Origin: Falsiroseomonas ponticola
GTDB taxonomy: Bacteria; Pseudomonadota; Alphaproteobacteria; Acetobacterales; Acetobacteraceae
Assembly: GCF_016805305.1 (NCBI RefSeq)
Contig: NZ_JAERQN010000006.1
Location: 186,001-250,000 of the forward strand
Direction: 5' to 3'
DNA: 64,000 nt
The notes under the pieces are model-generated. The model saw nothing but the letters and a program-made list of their open reading frames with translations. It was not told the DNA's origin and did no database searches. Position numbers and translations under genes: made by a program. Position 1 is the stretch's first letter. Each line of letters starts with the position of its first letter. Positions 1 through 8,934 of this stretch are shown here, piece by piece.

Positions 1-59
1 CGCAGGCGGGCGCAGGCCCCGAAGGCCTGTCCACGTTCCCGGAAGTGGCGGGCTTCTAG
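1..59 (+). CDS. Possible 3' end of a gene entering from the left
   Basis: One plus-strand frame is open from the window edge to a TAG at 57-59 and would give an 18-residue C-terminus rich in Gly, Pro and Ala (ending PEVAGF). It is far too short to identify. It is followed closely by the next plus-strand gene, so it could be the upstream member of a short operon. In DNA this GC-rich, open frames arise by chance, so confidence is low. Confidence 0.3.
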   Translation, partial: QAGAGPEGLSTFPEVAGF

Positions 60-74
60 GGGCGGGGGGGCGCC

Positions 75-311
75 TTGTCAAACCAGGGTTGGGCCCCCTA
101 CTCCCGCTTCATGGTCAAGCGCGAAGAGATCCTGGTCCTCGGCCTCACGGCTGGTGTCGTCGGCAGCCTGGTAGGCGGCATGATGCTCGGCATCGGCATG
201 GGGTTGATCATCGGCGGGCAGCATCTGGGCTGGCTGCTGCTGCTGCCGGCGGCGCCGCTCTCCGGCCTGCTGGGTTACATCCTGGCCCGAAAGCTGGCGA
301 AGCAGCTCTGA
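75..311 (+). CDS. Small two-helix membrane protein
   Basis: A 78-residue product with two hydrophobic segments, roughly residues 20-45 (Gly/Met-rich) and 48-70, and a short basic C-terminus ending in LAKQL. No family is recognised. The start is uncertain: TTG at 75 has a G-run just upstream that could serve as a ribosome-binding site, while ATG at 111 (66 residues) has no visible ribosome-binding site but keeps both helices. The stop codon is the TGA that begins a two-hairpin repeat shared with other loci in the window. Confidence 0.55.
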   Translation: MSNQGWAPYSRFMVKREEILVLGLTAGVVGSLVGGMMLGIGMGLIIGGQHLGWLLLLPAAPLSGLLGYILARKLAKQL

Positions 312-374
312 CGACGGTCCAGGGGCGTCTCGCCCCTGGCGGATGGGGTCCGGGGAAGGCAGCGCCTTCCCCGG
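311..374. repeat. Two-hairpin intergenic repeat, copy A
   Basis: Hairpin 1 is CCAGGGGCG at 319-327 and CGCCCCTGG at 331-339 with a 3-nt loop. Hairpin 2 is an 11-bp perfect stem, 350-360 with 364-374, loop AGC. The conserved lead-in CTGACGACGGT supplies the stop codon of the gene to the left. It lies between convergent genes and probably acts as a bidirectional terminator. Related copies lie at 3066-3121, 10938-11002, 23978-24040 and 30526-30629. Confidence 0.8.
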
Positions 375-381
375 CGCTTTG

Positions 382-1350
382 TCAGTCCGCCTGTATCCCC
401 GCAGCCTGGATCAACCGCGCCTTGTAGGCCAAATCATCCCGCAGAAACGCCGCCGTCGCCTCGGGCGTCGCCGCATGCACGGTGTAGCCCGCCGGTGCCA
501 GGATGCGGTCCCGCACCGCGGGCTCCGCCATGGCCGCCGCGATGTCCCGGTGCAGGCGTGCCACCAGCGCGGGGGGCGTCGAGGCGGGTGCGAAGGCGCC
601 GAACCAGGTGCGGGGGTCGATATCCCCGAAGCCCGCTTCCACCAGGGTCGGCACCTCCGGCAGCGCCTCGAACCGCGTGGGCTTGCCGACCGCGAGGGCC
701 CGCAGCGTGCCGGCGCGGATGTGTTCGGCGCCGCTGGCGATGCCGGCCAGCGTCATCTGCACTTCGCCCGCCACGGTCGCCAGCACCGCCGGTGTCAGCC
801 CGCGATAGGGGACGTGGACCATCTCGATCCGTTCGCGGGCCATCAGCGCGCCGAAGCAGAGATGCGGCTGGCTGGCGCTGCCATAGGAGCCGAAGTTGAG
901 CCGCCCCGGCGCCGCGCGGGCCGCCGCCACCAGCTCCGCCATGGACCGCGCGCCGACCGAGGGATGCACCAGCACCATCTGGTGCACATCGACCAGCAGG
1001 CTGATCGGCGCCAGGTCCCGCATCGGGTCATGCGGCAGGGCGCGGATCAGGTGCGGGTTGGAGGTGATGGAATTGTCCGCGGTGATCAGCAGCGTGTGGC
1101 CATCGCCGGGCGCCTTGGCGACGATGTCGGTGCCCGGCACGGTCGAACCGCCCGGCCGGTTGTCCACCACCACCGGCTGGCGCCAGGCCGCCTGCAGGCG
1201 ATCCGCCAGGGCGCGCGCCAGCGCATCCAGCCCGCCACCCGGCGGGAAGGGCACCACCAGGCGCACCTGGCGGGTGGGGTAGTCGGTCTGCGCCTGGGCC
1301 ACGGCGGGCAGGGCGAGGGCGGCCAGCAGGGTGCGGCGGGCAAGGCGCAT
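382..1350 (-). CDS. Bug/TctC-family periplasmic solute-binding protein
   Basis: A 322-residue protein with a twin-Arg-like start (MRLARRTLLAALALP) and a cleavable signal peptide ending near AQA. Next comes YPTRQVRLVVPFPPGGGLD, the hallmark N-terminus of Bug receptors, which bind carboxylates and similar small molecules for tripartite tricarboxylate transporters. The ATG overlaps the TGA of the upstream hydrolase by one base (TGATG), so the two are translationally coupled. No TctA or TctB membrane genes are nearby; orphan Bug proteins are common in this lineage. The ligand cannot be predicted. Confidence 0.9.
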   Translation of the reverse strand: MRLARRTLLAALALPAVAQAQTDYPTRQVRLVVPFPPGGGLDALARALADRLQAAWRQPVVVDNRPGGSTVPGTDIVAKAPGDGHTLLITADNSITSNPHLIRALPHDPMRDLAPISLLVDVHQMVLVHPSVGARSMAELVAAARAAPGRLNFGSYGSASQPHLCFGALMARERIEMVHVPYRGLTPAVLATVAGEVQMTLAGIASGAEHIRAGTLRALAVGKPTRFEALPEVPTLVEAGFGDIDPRTWFGAFAPASTPPALVARLHRDIAAAMAEPAVRDRILAPAGYTVHAATPEATAAFLRDDLAYKARLIQAAGIQAD

Positions 1351-2216
1351 CAACGGTCTCCCTGGATCTGGGCGCGCAGCAGCGCGAGCGTGAAGGCGGG
1401 GGCCTCGACCTCGGGCAGGTGGCCGATGCCCTCGGGCGAGAGGAAGCGGGCGCCGGGAATGGCCTCCGCGATCATGCGGCCGACATCGGGCGGGTTCACG
1501 ACGTCGTCCTGGCCGGTGATGGCCAGCGTCGGCGCCGTGATCCGCGGCGCGTAGTCCGCCACCACATCCACCTGGTCCGTCGCCTGGGCGGATTGCATCA
1601 GCCCGGCCGGGTTGGTCGCCGCCACCATGCCACGGACGAGGTCGAGCACCAGCGGCGCGGCCCTGGGCGAGATCAGCTTGTCCGACCGCGTGCGCGCCAG
1701 CGCGACGCCGCCCTCCGCGACGCTGGCCTTGCGCATGGCGAGCATGGCGGCGCGGCCTTCCTCGCCCTTCCAGCGCTGGCCGCGCGACGTGCCCATCAAG
1801 GTCAGCGAGGCCACCCGGGCGGGGTGCCGCGCCGCCAGGCAGGCGCCGAGCATGGAGCCGAAGGAGGACCCCGCCACATGCACCGGGCCCTCGACGCCGA
1901 GCGCGCCCAGCAGCGCCACCGCCGCCTCGACATAGTCCTCCGCCCGCGGGCGCTCCGCCAGGAAGGGGTCGGACATCAGGTAGCCCGGCGCGTTCCAGGC
2001 GATGACCCGCGCCACATCCGACAGGCCGGCCAGCACGAAGCGCCAGCCCATGGAATTGGCACCGATGCCATGCAGGCAGAGCAGCGTCGCCGGCCCCTCC
2101 CCCGCCTCCATGTAGGAAAGCCGGCGCCCCGACAGCCCGAGCGCCCCTCCATCGACCTCCGTGAAGCGAAGGTCCGGCAGGGGCGCCACCGGCGTGCCAT
2201 CGGGGTGGGTCGTCAC
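1350..2216 (-). CDS. Alpha/beta-fold hydrolase
   Basis: A 288-residue hydrolase with an oxyanion-hole HG motif (LCLHGIGANSM), nucleophile elbow GSSFGS, a probable acid Asp in ITGQDD and a catalytic His in GIGHLPEVEAP. That order fits the esterase, C-C hydrolase and haloperoxidase-like families. GTG at 2216 is preferred because it forms a GTGA overlap with the trmJ stop; an ATG at 2252 would extend further into trmJ. It is coupled downstream to the Bug protein, which suggests joint uptake and hydrolysis of an ester or lactone, but the substrate is unknown. Confidence 0.85.
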   Translation of the reverse strand: MTTHPDGTPVAPLPDLRFTEVDGGALGLSGRRLSYMEAGEGPATLLCLHGIGANSMGWRFVLAGLSDVARVIAWNAPGYLMSDPFLAERPRAEDYVEAAVALLGALGVEGPVHVAGSSFGSMLGACLAARHPARVASLTLMGTSRGQRWKGEEGRAAMLAMRKASVAEGGVALARTRSDKLISPRAAPLVLDLVRGMVAATNPAGLMQSAQATDQVDVVADYAPRITAPTLAITGQDDVVNPPDVGRMIAEAIPGARFLSPEGIGHLPEVEAPAFTLALLRAQIQGDR

Positions 2217-3058
2217 GGCTGATCCTTCTCCTGCCCAAGGGATGAGGCCCAAGGCGGCGGGTCATTGTCCTGGAAACGGCCGCGGCGCATGCGGCCCCGC
2301 GACAGCTCCGTCACCACGCCATGCAGCGTCCGCAACTCCTGCGCCGTCACCTCGCCCCGTTCGAACCAGTGGCGAAGGTTGCGCACCATGCCGGGGCGCT
2401 TCGGCGCATTGTGCAGGAAGCCCGACGCATCCAGCTCATCCACCAGCCGCGTGAGGAAATTCTCGAGCTCGCCCTTCGTCGCCGGGCGCGTCTCGTTCAT
2501 CTGGAAGTCGCGCGGCGACGTCGTCTCCGCCTGCATCCACCACTCATAGGCCAGGATCATCACGGCCTGGGCCAGGTTCAGCGAGGTGTGCTGCGGGTTC
2601 AGGGGATAGCGGACCAGCGTGTCGCAATGCGCGAGGTCATCGGCCTCCAGCCCCGCCCGCTCCGGCCCGAACAGCACGGCGACGCGCAGGCCGCGGCCAT
2701 TGATCTCGCGAAGGTCCTCGGCGGCGGCGCGGGCATCGCGCATCGGGATGATGACGTGGCGCGGGCGCGGGCAGGTGCCGAAGACGCGATGGCAATCGGC
2801 GACGGCGGAAGCGATGTCGGGGAAGACCTGCGCGGCATCGATGATGGCATCGGCGCCGGAAGCGGCGGCATAGGCGTTGGGCTGCGGCCAGCCATCGCGC
2901 GGGGCGACGATCCGCAGATGGAAAAGGCCGCCATTGGCCATGGCGCGGGCGGCAGTGCCGATATTGGCGGCCATCTGGGGGCGGACGAGGACGACGATGG
3001 GGGATTCGCCGGGGGCGGGCGTCAGCAACGCACCGCCTTCGCCGCGGCCGCCGGTCAT
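2213..3058 (-). CDS. trmJ: tRNA (cytidine/uridine-32-2'-O)-methyltransferase TrmJ
   Basis: A 281-residue SPOUT-class RNA methyltransferase. The N-terminal motif RPQMAANIGTAARAM (around residues 26-40), the central VAVLFGPERAGL and the SAM-binding knot segment YPLNPQHTSLNLAQAV are diagnostic of the TrmJ/TrmH group. It is expected to methylate the 2'-OH of nucleotide 32 in the tRNA anticodon loop. A C-terminal alpha-helical extension (about residues 180-265) matches TrmJ. It is the first gene of a coupled trio with the hydrolase and Bug gene, although those functions look unrelated. Confidence 0.9.
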   Translation of the reverse strand: MTGGRGEGGALLTPAPGESPIVVLVRPQMAANIGTAARAMANGGLFHLRIVAPRDGWPQPNAYAAASGADAIIDAAQVFPDIASAVADCHRVFGTCPRPRHVIIPMRDARAAAEDLREINGRGLRVAVLFGPERAGLEADDLAHCDTLVRYPLNPQHTSLNLAQAVMILAYEWWMQAETTSPRDFQMNETRPATKGELENFLTRLVDELDASGFLHNAPKRPGMVRNLRHWFERGEVTAQELRTLHGVVTELSRGRMRRGRFQDNDPPPWASSLGQEKDQP

Positions 3059-3065
3059 GCTGTGC

Positions 3066-3121
3066 GCAGGGGGAGCGCTGCTCCCCCTGCACCCCCTCGC
3101 CAGGGTCCAACCGGACCCTGG
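3066..3121. repeat. Two-hairpin intergenic repeat, copy B (stem-covarying)
   Basis: An 11-bp perfect stem, 3066-3076 with 3080-3090 (loop GCT), is followed by CCAGGGTCC at 3100-3108 pairing with GGACCCTGG at 3113-3121. Relative to the other copies, the second hairpin has changed on both arms and still pairs, so structure is kept while sequence changes. It lies between the DUF305 gene and trmJ, both on the minus strand, and is in the opposite orientation to copy A. It probably terminates transcription. Confidence 0.75.
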
Positions 3122-3143
3122 ACCGGGAGAACAAACACTTCCT

Positions 3144-3494
3144 TCATCGCGCCAGGAACGCCCGAAGTCTGGCGATCTCGGACTCCTGCGCGGCGATGAT
3201 CTCCTCGGCCAGCTTGCGCATGTCGGGGTCGGTGCCGTGACGCAGCTGGATGCGCGCCATCTCGATGGCGCCCTGGTGGTGCGGAATCATGCCGGCGGCG
3301 AAATCCCGGTCGGCATTGCCGGTGAAACGGATGTCCATGTCCCGGTGCATCCGCGCATTGGCCGCGCGGAACTCCCGCGTGCTTGCCGGCTCCTGCACGC
3401 CAGGCGCGGGACGCGAACCATGGCCCTGGTGCCCCTGCTGCGCGAAGGCAGGCGTGGCGGCGAACAGGGCGGCGGCGAGGGCAAGACGGATCAT
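3144..3494 (-). CDS. DUF305 family secreted protein
   Basis: A 116-residue protein with a signal peptide (MIRLALAAALFAATPAFAQ) followed by a His/Gly-rich stretch and the DUF305 core: MHRDMDIRFTGNADRDF, then MIPHHQGAIEMA. The conserved His and Met residues suggest periplasmic metal binding, often copper in this family, but the function is not established. The start is supported by GGAGG six bases upstream. The upstream neighbour is cysS, 68 bp away, with no obvious functional link. Confidence 0.88.
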   Translation of the reverse strand: MIRLALAAALFAATPAFAQQGHQGHGSRPAPGVQEPASTREFRAANARMHRDMDIRFTGNADRDFAAGMIPHHQGAIEMARIQLRHGTDPDMRKLAEEIIAAQESEIARLRAFLAR

Positions 3495-3562
3495 GGCGGT
3501 TCCTCCGGTGATGAAGCCGGATGCCGACATGGGGCCTTGCCCCCGTGGGAAGGCAAGAGGCG

Positions 3563-4957
3563 TCACGCCCGCCGCCAGGTCGTGCCCGCCGGCCCGTCCT
3601 CCAGCAGGATGCCCTGCGCCGCCAGCTCCTTGCGGATGCGGTCGGCCTCGCCCCAATCCTTCGCCTTCCGCGCCGCGAGACGCGCGGCGATGGCGGCCTC
3701 GATCGCCGCATCGTCGCCGCCCTCGCCCCGGAACCAGGCCGACGGCGCCTGGCCGAGCAGGCCGAGCAGCTTCCCGCAGGCCAGGATGCGGCCCTTCAGC
3801 ATCGGAAGGTCGGCGGTGGCATCCCGCCCCAGCGCATCATTCGCGGCCGAGACCAGGTGATGCAGCGTCGCCAGCGCCAGCGGCGTGTTGAGGTCATCGG
3901 CCAGCGCGGCCTCGAAGCTCGGCGCTTCCCAGGCCAGCGGCTCGGCGTCCGCCACCGCCTCGACATCCTCCATCTTCGCCAGCGCCCGGTAGAAGCGGTC
4001 CAGCTCCCGCCGCGCCTCCTCCAGCCCCGCCACGGTGTAGTCGATCGCCATGCGGTAATGCGTCCGCAGCAGCAGCAGGCGAAACGCCTCCCCGGCCCAG
4101 GGGCCGAGGGCCAGGATGTCCTGCACGGTGCGGAAATTGCCGAGGGACTTCGACATCTTCTCGCCGTCCACGAGCAGCATGCCGTTATGCATCCAGTACC
4201 GGGCGAAATGGCTGCCGGGGAAGGCGCAGACGGATTGCGCGACCTCGTTCTCATGGTGCGGGAACATGAGGTCGGCGCCGCCGCCATGGATGTCGAAATC
4301 AGGGCCGAGATGCTTCCAGGACATGGCGGAGCATTCGATGTGCCAGCCCGGACGGCCGCGGCCCCAGGGGCTGTCCCAGCCCGGCTGCTCCGGCGTGCTG
4401 GGCTTCCACAGCACGAAATCGCCGGGATCGCGCTTGTAGGGCGCGACCTCCACGCGGGCGCCGGCCAGCATCTCCTCGGGGCTGCGGCCGGACAGCGCGC
4501 CGTATTGCGCGAAGCTGGCGACGGCGAAGAGGACATGGCCCTCCGCCGCATAGGCGTGGCCATTGGCGATGAGGCGCTCGATCAGCGCCACCATCTCCGG
4601 GATGGTGCCGGTCGCGCGCGGCTCCACATCCGGCGGCAGGTTGCCGAGTGCGGCCATGTCGCGGTGGAAATCGGCGGTGGTGCGGCTGGTGACGCTGTCG
4701 ATCGGCTCCCCGCTGTCGCGCGCGCGGTCGATGATCTTGTCGTCCACATCGGTGATGTTGCGGGCGTAGGTGACCTTCGGGAAAACGCGCCGCAGCAGCC
4801 GCGCCAGCACGTCGAAGACGACGACGGGGCGGGCATTGCCGAGATGCGCCAGGTCATAGACCGTCGGGCCGCAGACATAGAGGCGGACATGCTGGTCATC
4901 GAGCGGGATGAACCGCTCCTTGCGCCTGGTGGCGCTGTTGTGCAGCTGGATTTCCAT
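3563..4957 (-). CDS. cysS: Cysteinyl-tRNA synthetase
   Basis: A 464-residue class I synthetase that charges tRNA-Cys. Visible motifs are the zinc-ligand Cys29 in YVCGPTVYD, the HIGH-type signature as HLGN at 38-41, WHIECSAM with further zinc ligands and HHENEVAQS in the middle, and [10 protein letters not shown] near residue 270. The length is standard. It follows gltX by only 5 bp, so the two are almost certainly co-transcribed as a tRNA-charging pair. Confidence 0.97.
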   Translation of the reverse strand: MEIQLHNSATRRKERFIPLDDQHVRLYVCGPTVYDLAHLGNARPVVVFDVLARLLRRVFPKVTYARNITDVDDKIIDRARDSGEPIDSVTSRTTADFHRDMAALGNLPPDVEPRATGTIPEMVALIERLIANGHAYAAEGHVLFAVASFAQYGALSGRSPEEMLAGARVEVAPYKRDPGDFVLWKPSTPEQPGWDSPWGRGRPGWHIECSAMSWKHLGPDFDIHGGGADLMFPHHENEVAQSVCAFPGSHFARYWMHNGMLLVDGEKMSKSLGNFRTVQDILALGPWAGEAFRLLLLRTHYRMAIDYTVAGLEEARRELDRFYRALAKMEDVEAVADAEPLAWEAPSFEAALADDLNTPLALATLHHLVSAANDALGRDATADLPMLKGRILACGKLLGLLGQAPSAWFRGEGGDDAAIEAAIAARLAARKAKDWGEADRIRKELAAQGILLEDGPAGTTWRRA

Positions 4958-4962
4958 GCGAC

Positions 4963-6297
4963 TCAGCCTGGGATGGCCAGCGTCAGGCGGCGAAGCGCCT
5001 TCTCGCGGCCGATCAAGGGAAGGAAGACCTTGAGGTCGGGGCCGTGTTCCTCGCCCGTCAGGGCGCGGCGCAGCGGCAGGTACAGCGCGCGGCCCTTGCG
5101 GCCGGTGCTGGCTGCCAATGCTCCGGTCCAGGCCGGCCAGGTCGCCTCATTCCAGGGTTCCTCAGGCAAGGTCCCGATCGCCGCGCGCAGGAGATCGGCA
5201 TCGGCGGGATCGGAGAGGGGCACGATATCCCCCGCAACGACATCCCACCAGTCCCGTGTTTCGCGGAACAGATCGACATTGCCGCGCACCGCCAGCCAGA
5301 AATCCTCCCCCGCCCCTTCCGGCAGCCGCGGCTGGACGGCGGCGAAGGGCAGGCCGTGCAGGTGCTTGCGGTTCAGCGCCAGCATCTGCTTCAGGTCGAA
5401 GCGCGCCGCGGAGTGGGACACGCGGCCGAGGTCGTAGCCGGGTGCGAGCTCCGCCGGCATGGCCGCCACCGGATCGGCGGAGGTGCCGAGCGCCGCCAGG
5501 TAGCCGACCAGCGCCGCGGGCTCGATCCCGTCCCGCCGCAGCTGCCGCAGGCCCACGCTGCCCGTGCGCTTGGACAGCGGCCCGCCATCGCTGTCCGTCA
5601 GCAGCGGCAGATGCGCGAAGCGCATGGCGCCCGGCCTGCCGCCCAGCGCCTCGAAGATGTCGAGCTGGATGCCGGTGTTGGTGACGTGGTCCTCGCCCCG
5701 GATCACGTCGGTGATCCCCATCTCCAGGTCATCGACCACGGAGGTGAAGGTGTAGAGGAAGCTGCCATCGGCGCGGATCAGCACGGGGTCCGACAGGCTC
5801 GGCAGCTTCACCGAACGGCGCCCCAGCACGCCATCCTGCCATTCGACGCTGGTGTGGGAGAGCTTGAAGCGCCAATGCGGCGACTTGCCGTTGGCGATGG
5901 CGCGGTCCAGCTGCTCCTTCGTCATCTTGAGCGCGGCGCGGTCATAGATGGGCGGGCGGCCCTGCTTCTGGCGCTGCTCCCGCTTGAAGGCGAGTTCCTC
6001 CTCCGTCTCCAGGCAGGGGTAGAGGCGGCCGGACTTCTTCAGCACCTCCGCCGCCGCGGCGTAGCGGGCCAGGCGGTCGGTCTGGCGCACCAGCCCATCC
6101 CAGTCGAGGCCAAGCCAGTGCAGGTCCTCCTCGATCGCCTGGGCGTATTCGGGCTTGGACCGCTCCGTATCCGTATCGTCCAGGCGCAGCAGGAAATGGC
6201 CGCCATGGCGCCGCGCGAGGCACCAATTGGCGATGGCGATCCGGGCATTGCCGACATGCAGCAGGCCGGTGGGAGAGGGGGCGAAACGGACTTTCAT
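4963..6297 (-). CDS. gltX: Glutamyl-tRNA synthetase
   Basis: A 444-residue class I synthetase starting [19 protein letters not shown], so the HIGH motif appears as HVGN at 14-17. The KMSKS-type loop is LSKRTGS, around residue 240. Alphaproteobacteria often carry two GluRS paralogues, one of which can mischarge tRNA-Gln for the amidotransferase route. The sequence alone does not say which this is. An in-frame ATG 51 bases upstream exists, but the chosen start puts the catalytic motif at its usual distance. Confidence 0.95.
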   Translation of the reverse strand: MKVRFAPSPTGLLHVGNARIAIANWCLARRHGGHFLLRLDDTDTERSKPEYAQAIEEDLHWLGLDWDGLVRQTDRLARYAAAAEVLKKSGRLYPCLETEEELAFKREQRQKQGRPPIYDRAALKMTKEQLDRAIANGKSPHWRFKLSHTSVEWQDGVLGRRSVKLPSLSDPVLIRADGSFLYTFTSVVDDLEMGITDVIRGEDHVTNTGIQLDIFEALGGRPGAMRFAHLPLLTDSDGGPLSKRTGSVGLRQLRRDGIEPAALVGYLAALGTSADPVAAMPAELAPGYDLGRVSHSAARFDLKQMLALNRKHLHGLPFAAVQPRLPEGAGEDFWLAVRGNVDLFRETRDWWDVVAGDIVPLSDPADADLLRAAIGTLPEEPWNEATWPAWTGALAASTGRKGRALYLPLRRALTGEEHGPDLKVFLPLIGREKALRRLTLAIPG

Positions 6298-6443
6298 CGG
6301 GGGCACAGGAACGACATGGCGCGGCGGAAGGCAAGGCGTGCCGAGCAACTCCGCGGCATCGAGCGCCTCTCTCCATCATTTGGGCGCAATTGGCGCGATA
6401 ATCGGCAGGTGAAACGCCATGCCCTGGCATGGGGGAGAGAGTG

Positions 6444-6830
6444 ATGATCAAGCGGATGCTGTTGGTTGGCACGGTGCTGGTGGCCGCCCTGGCGGCGGCC
6501 CCTGCCCCGGCGCAGGCGGATTGGCGCGGCCGCGGCCACCACCACGGCCACAATGGCAGCGGGGTGGCGCTGGGCGCGCTGCTCGGCCTTGGCGCGGGGG
6601 TCGCGGTGGGCGCGGCGCTGGCGCCGCCGCCGCGCGTGTACTACGCGCCGCCGCCCGTCTATTACGCCCCGCCGCCGGTGGTCTATGTGCCGCCGCCCGT
6701 CTACTACGCGCCGCCGCCGGTCTATTATGCGCCGCCGCCGCGGGTCTATTACGCCCCGCCGCCGGTCGCCTATGTGCCGCCCGCGCCGCCGCCCTATGCG
6801 GTGCCCGTGCAGGGGGGCGGGTGGAAGTAG
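6444..6830 (+). CDS. Secreted Pro/Tyr-rich repeat protein (PXPV-like)
   Basis: A 128-residue product with a signal peptide (MIKRMLLVGTVLVAAL to AQA), a His/Gly-rich segment, a hydrophobic Gly/Ala segment and about nine tandem VYYAPPP- or VVYVPPP-type units up to a short Gly-rich end. Low-complexity exported proteins of this kind occur in many proteobacteria and may act at the cell surface. No specific role is known. ATG at 6444 is chosen over 6429 because GGGGGAGAG lies at ribosome-binding distance and the signal peptide then starts directly. Confidence 0.75.
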   Translation: MIKRMLLVGTVLVAALAAAPAPAQADWRGRGHHHGHNGSGVALGALLGLGAGVAVGAALAPPPRVYYAPPPVYYAPPPVVYVPPPVYYAPPPVYYAPPPRVYYAPPPVAYVPPAPPPYAVPVQGGGWK

Positions 6831-6840
6831 GCCTGGCGGC

Positions 6841-7242
6841 CTACTCCTCCTCCTCCTCGTCATCCCCGTCGCGCCGCGGGTCGAGCACGCGCCAGTTGCG
6901 CTCCTCGGCATCCGTCGCGCGGCGGGCGGCGAAATCATGGATCTCGGTGGCGCTCTTCCAGGCATCGTCGCCGGCGCCGGTCACTTCCGCATCCTCGCCC
7001 CAGGCGAACCAGGCTTCCAGCACGGCGGAGGCATCCATGCCGCGGGTGCGGCAGCGATCGACCGAATCCCGGACGTAGCGGCGCGCGAAGGCATTGGCGT
7101 GGGCGATGGTGTCGAAGCCGCGCACCACCTCCACGGGGTCCGACCCGTTGGCCCCCGAGAGATCCATGATCTTCACCGCGAGCCCGGGGACGGTGCCGAA
7201 GCCGCCGCCCGCGAAGATCGGGTCCTGCTCGGAATCGCTCAT
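6841..7242 (-). CDS. Conserved hypothetical, acidic C-terminus, coupled to nadE
   Basis: A 133-residue soluble protein of unknown family. It starts MSDSEQDPIF, has a compact central region containing VVRGFDTIAHANAFARRYV and EAWFAWGEDAEVTG, and ends in a run of Asp/Glu. Its ATG overlaps the nadE stop (ATGA at 7239-7242), so the pair is translationally coupled and in fixed stoichiometric order, which hints at a link with NAD synthesis. No catalytic motif is recognised. Only 10 bp separate its stop from that of the convergent Pro/Tyr-rich gene. Confidence 0.75.
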   Translation of the reverse strand: MSDSEQDPIFAGGGFGTVPGLAVKIMDLSGANGSDPVEVVRGFDTIAHANAFARRYVRDSVDRCRTRGMDASAVLEAWFAWGEDAEVTGAGDDAWKSATEIHDFAARRATDAEERNWRVLDPRRDGDDEEEEE

Positions 7243-8903
7243 GCGATCAGCGCCGAGAAGCCGTTGGTGAGGGGGTAGCGGCGGTCGCGGCCGAAGGCGC
7301 GGGGCGTGATCTTCACCCCCGGCGGCGCCTGGCGGCGCTTGTATTCGGCGCGGTCCAGCATCCGCCACACCCGCAGCACCGTGGCGCGGTCATGCCCCGC
7401 CGCCACCAGCGCATCCACGCTGAGCTCCCGCTCCACCAGCCCTTCCAGGATGGCGTCCAGGATCTCATAGGGCGGCAGCGTGTCCTGGTCCTTCTGGTCG
7501 GGCTTGAGCTCCGCCGAGGGCGGCTTGGTGATGACGCGCTCCGGCATCACGGCGCCCCTCGGGCCCTGCGCGCCCTCCGGGAAATTCTCGTTCCGCCAGC
7601 GGCAGAGCGCGAAGACCGTCATCTTCCAGACGTCCTTCAGCACGGAATAGCCGCCGCACATGTCGCCATAGAGCGTGGCGTAGCCCGTGCTCATCTCGCT
7701 CTTGTTGCCCGTGGTCAGCAGCATGTCCCCGAACTTGTTGGACATCGCCATCAGGGTCACGCCACGGATGCGCGATTGCAGGTTTTCTTCCGTGATGTCG
7801 GGCGGGCGGTTGCCGAAGGCGGGCGCCAGCATGCCCGTGAAGGCTTCCATGGCGGGCCCGATGGGCACGCTTTCGTAGCGGATGCCGAGCAGCCGGGCGC
7901 AATCCGCCGCATCCTCCAGGCTTTCGGTGGAGGTGTAGGGGGAGGGCATCATCACCGCCCGCACCCGGTCCGGCCCCAGCGCATCCGCCGCGACGGCGGC
8001 GGAGAGCGCGGAATCGATGCCGCCCGACAGGCCCAGCACCACGCCGGGGAAGCGGTTCTTGTCCACGTAGTCGCGCAAGCCCAGCATCATGGCGCGGTAG
8101 ATCTGCTCCAGCCGCGGCATGGCGGGCGCCACGGCCTGGGGCGCGCAGGCCCAGCCCTTCGGGCCGCGATTCCATTCCGTGACCAGCACCTGTTCGGCGA
8201 ACATCGGCATCTGCACGGCCAGGCTGCGATCGGCGTTCAGCACGAAGGACGCGCCCTCGAACACCAGCTCGTCCTGGCCGCAGACCTGGTTCAGGAAGAC
8301 GAAGGGCAGCCCCGTCTCCACCACGCGGGCGACGGCGAGTTGCACGCGCGTATCCTGCTTCTCGGCCTCGAAGGGCGATCCGTTGATGCTGATCAGCATC
8401 TCCGCCCCACTTTCCATCAGCGTCTCGCTGACCGAGGGGAACCACCAATCCTCGCAGATCATCAGGCCGAGGCGGACGCCGCGGAAGGCCACCGGGCCGG
8501 GCGCGGGGCCGGCCATGAAGACGCGCTTGTCGTCGAAGACGCCGTAATTCGGCAGCTCATGCTTGGCGCGGCGCGCCTGGATGCGGCCGCCTTCCAGCAG
8601 GAACAGCGCGTTGTGGAGGCGATCGCCATCCCGCCAGGGGCCGCCCACCACCACGCCCGGGCCGCCATCCGCGGTTTCCGCGGCCAGCGCCTCGATCCGC
8701 GCCAGGCAGGCCTCGACGAAGGCGGGCTTGAGTACCAGGTCCTCCGGCGGGTAGCCCGCGATGGAGAATTCGGGCGTGACCAGCAGATCCGCCCCCTGCG
8801 CCGCCGCTTCGGCGCGCGCGGCGCGGATGCGGTCCGCATTCCGGTCGAGCGCCCCCTCATGCGGGTTGATCTGGGCCAGGGCGATGCGGAGGCGGTCGGT
8901 CAT
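7239..8903 (-). CDS. nadE: Glutamine-dependent NAD+ synthetase
   Basis: A 554-residue two-domain enzyme that makes NAD from deamido-NAD, ATP and glutamine. The N-terminal nitrilase-type glutaminase (about residues 1-260) shows Glu in TPEFSIAGYPPEDL, Lys in RAKHELPNYGVFDD and nucleophile Cys in MICEDWWFP. The C-terminal synthetase has the ATP-pyrophosphatase loop LGLSGGIDSAL, plus LLTTGNKSEMSTGY. The length is typical of the glutamine-hydrolysing type. The window also encodes a nicotinate phosphoribosyltransferase and NAD kinase, at separate loci. Confidence 0.97.
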   Translation of the reverse strand: MTDRLRIALAQINPHEGALDRNADRIRAARAEAAAQGADLLVTPEFSIAGYPPEDLVLKPAFVEACLARIEALAAETADGGPGVVVGGPWRDGDRLHNALFLLEGGRIQARRAKHELPNYGVFDDKRVFMAGPAPGPVAFRGVRLGLMICEDWWFPSVSETLMESGAEMLISINGSPFEAEKQDTRVQLAVARVVETGLPFVFLNQVCGQDELVFEGASFVLNADRSLAVQMPMFAEQVLVTEWNRGPKGWACAPQAVAPAMPRLEQIYRAMMLGLRDYVDKNRFPGVVLGLSGGIDSALSAAVAADALGPDRVRAVMMPSPYTSTESLEDAADCARLLGIRYESVPIGPAMEAFTGMLAPAFGNRPPDITEENLQSRIRGVTLMAMSNKFGDMLLTTGNKSEMSTGYATLYGDMCGGYSVLKDVWKMTVFALCRWRNENFPEGAQGPRGAVMPERVITKPPSAELKPDQKDQDTLPPYEILDAILEGLVERELSVDALVAAGHDRATVLRVWRMLDRAEYKRRQAPPGVKITPRAFGRDRRYPLTNGFSALIA

Positions 8904-8934
8904 TTTTGGAAGCTAGGTTCCGCCCCCCGTCGGG

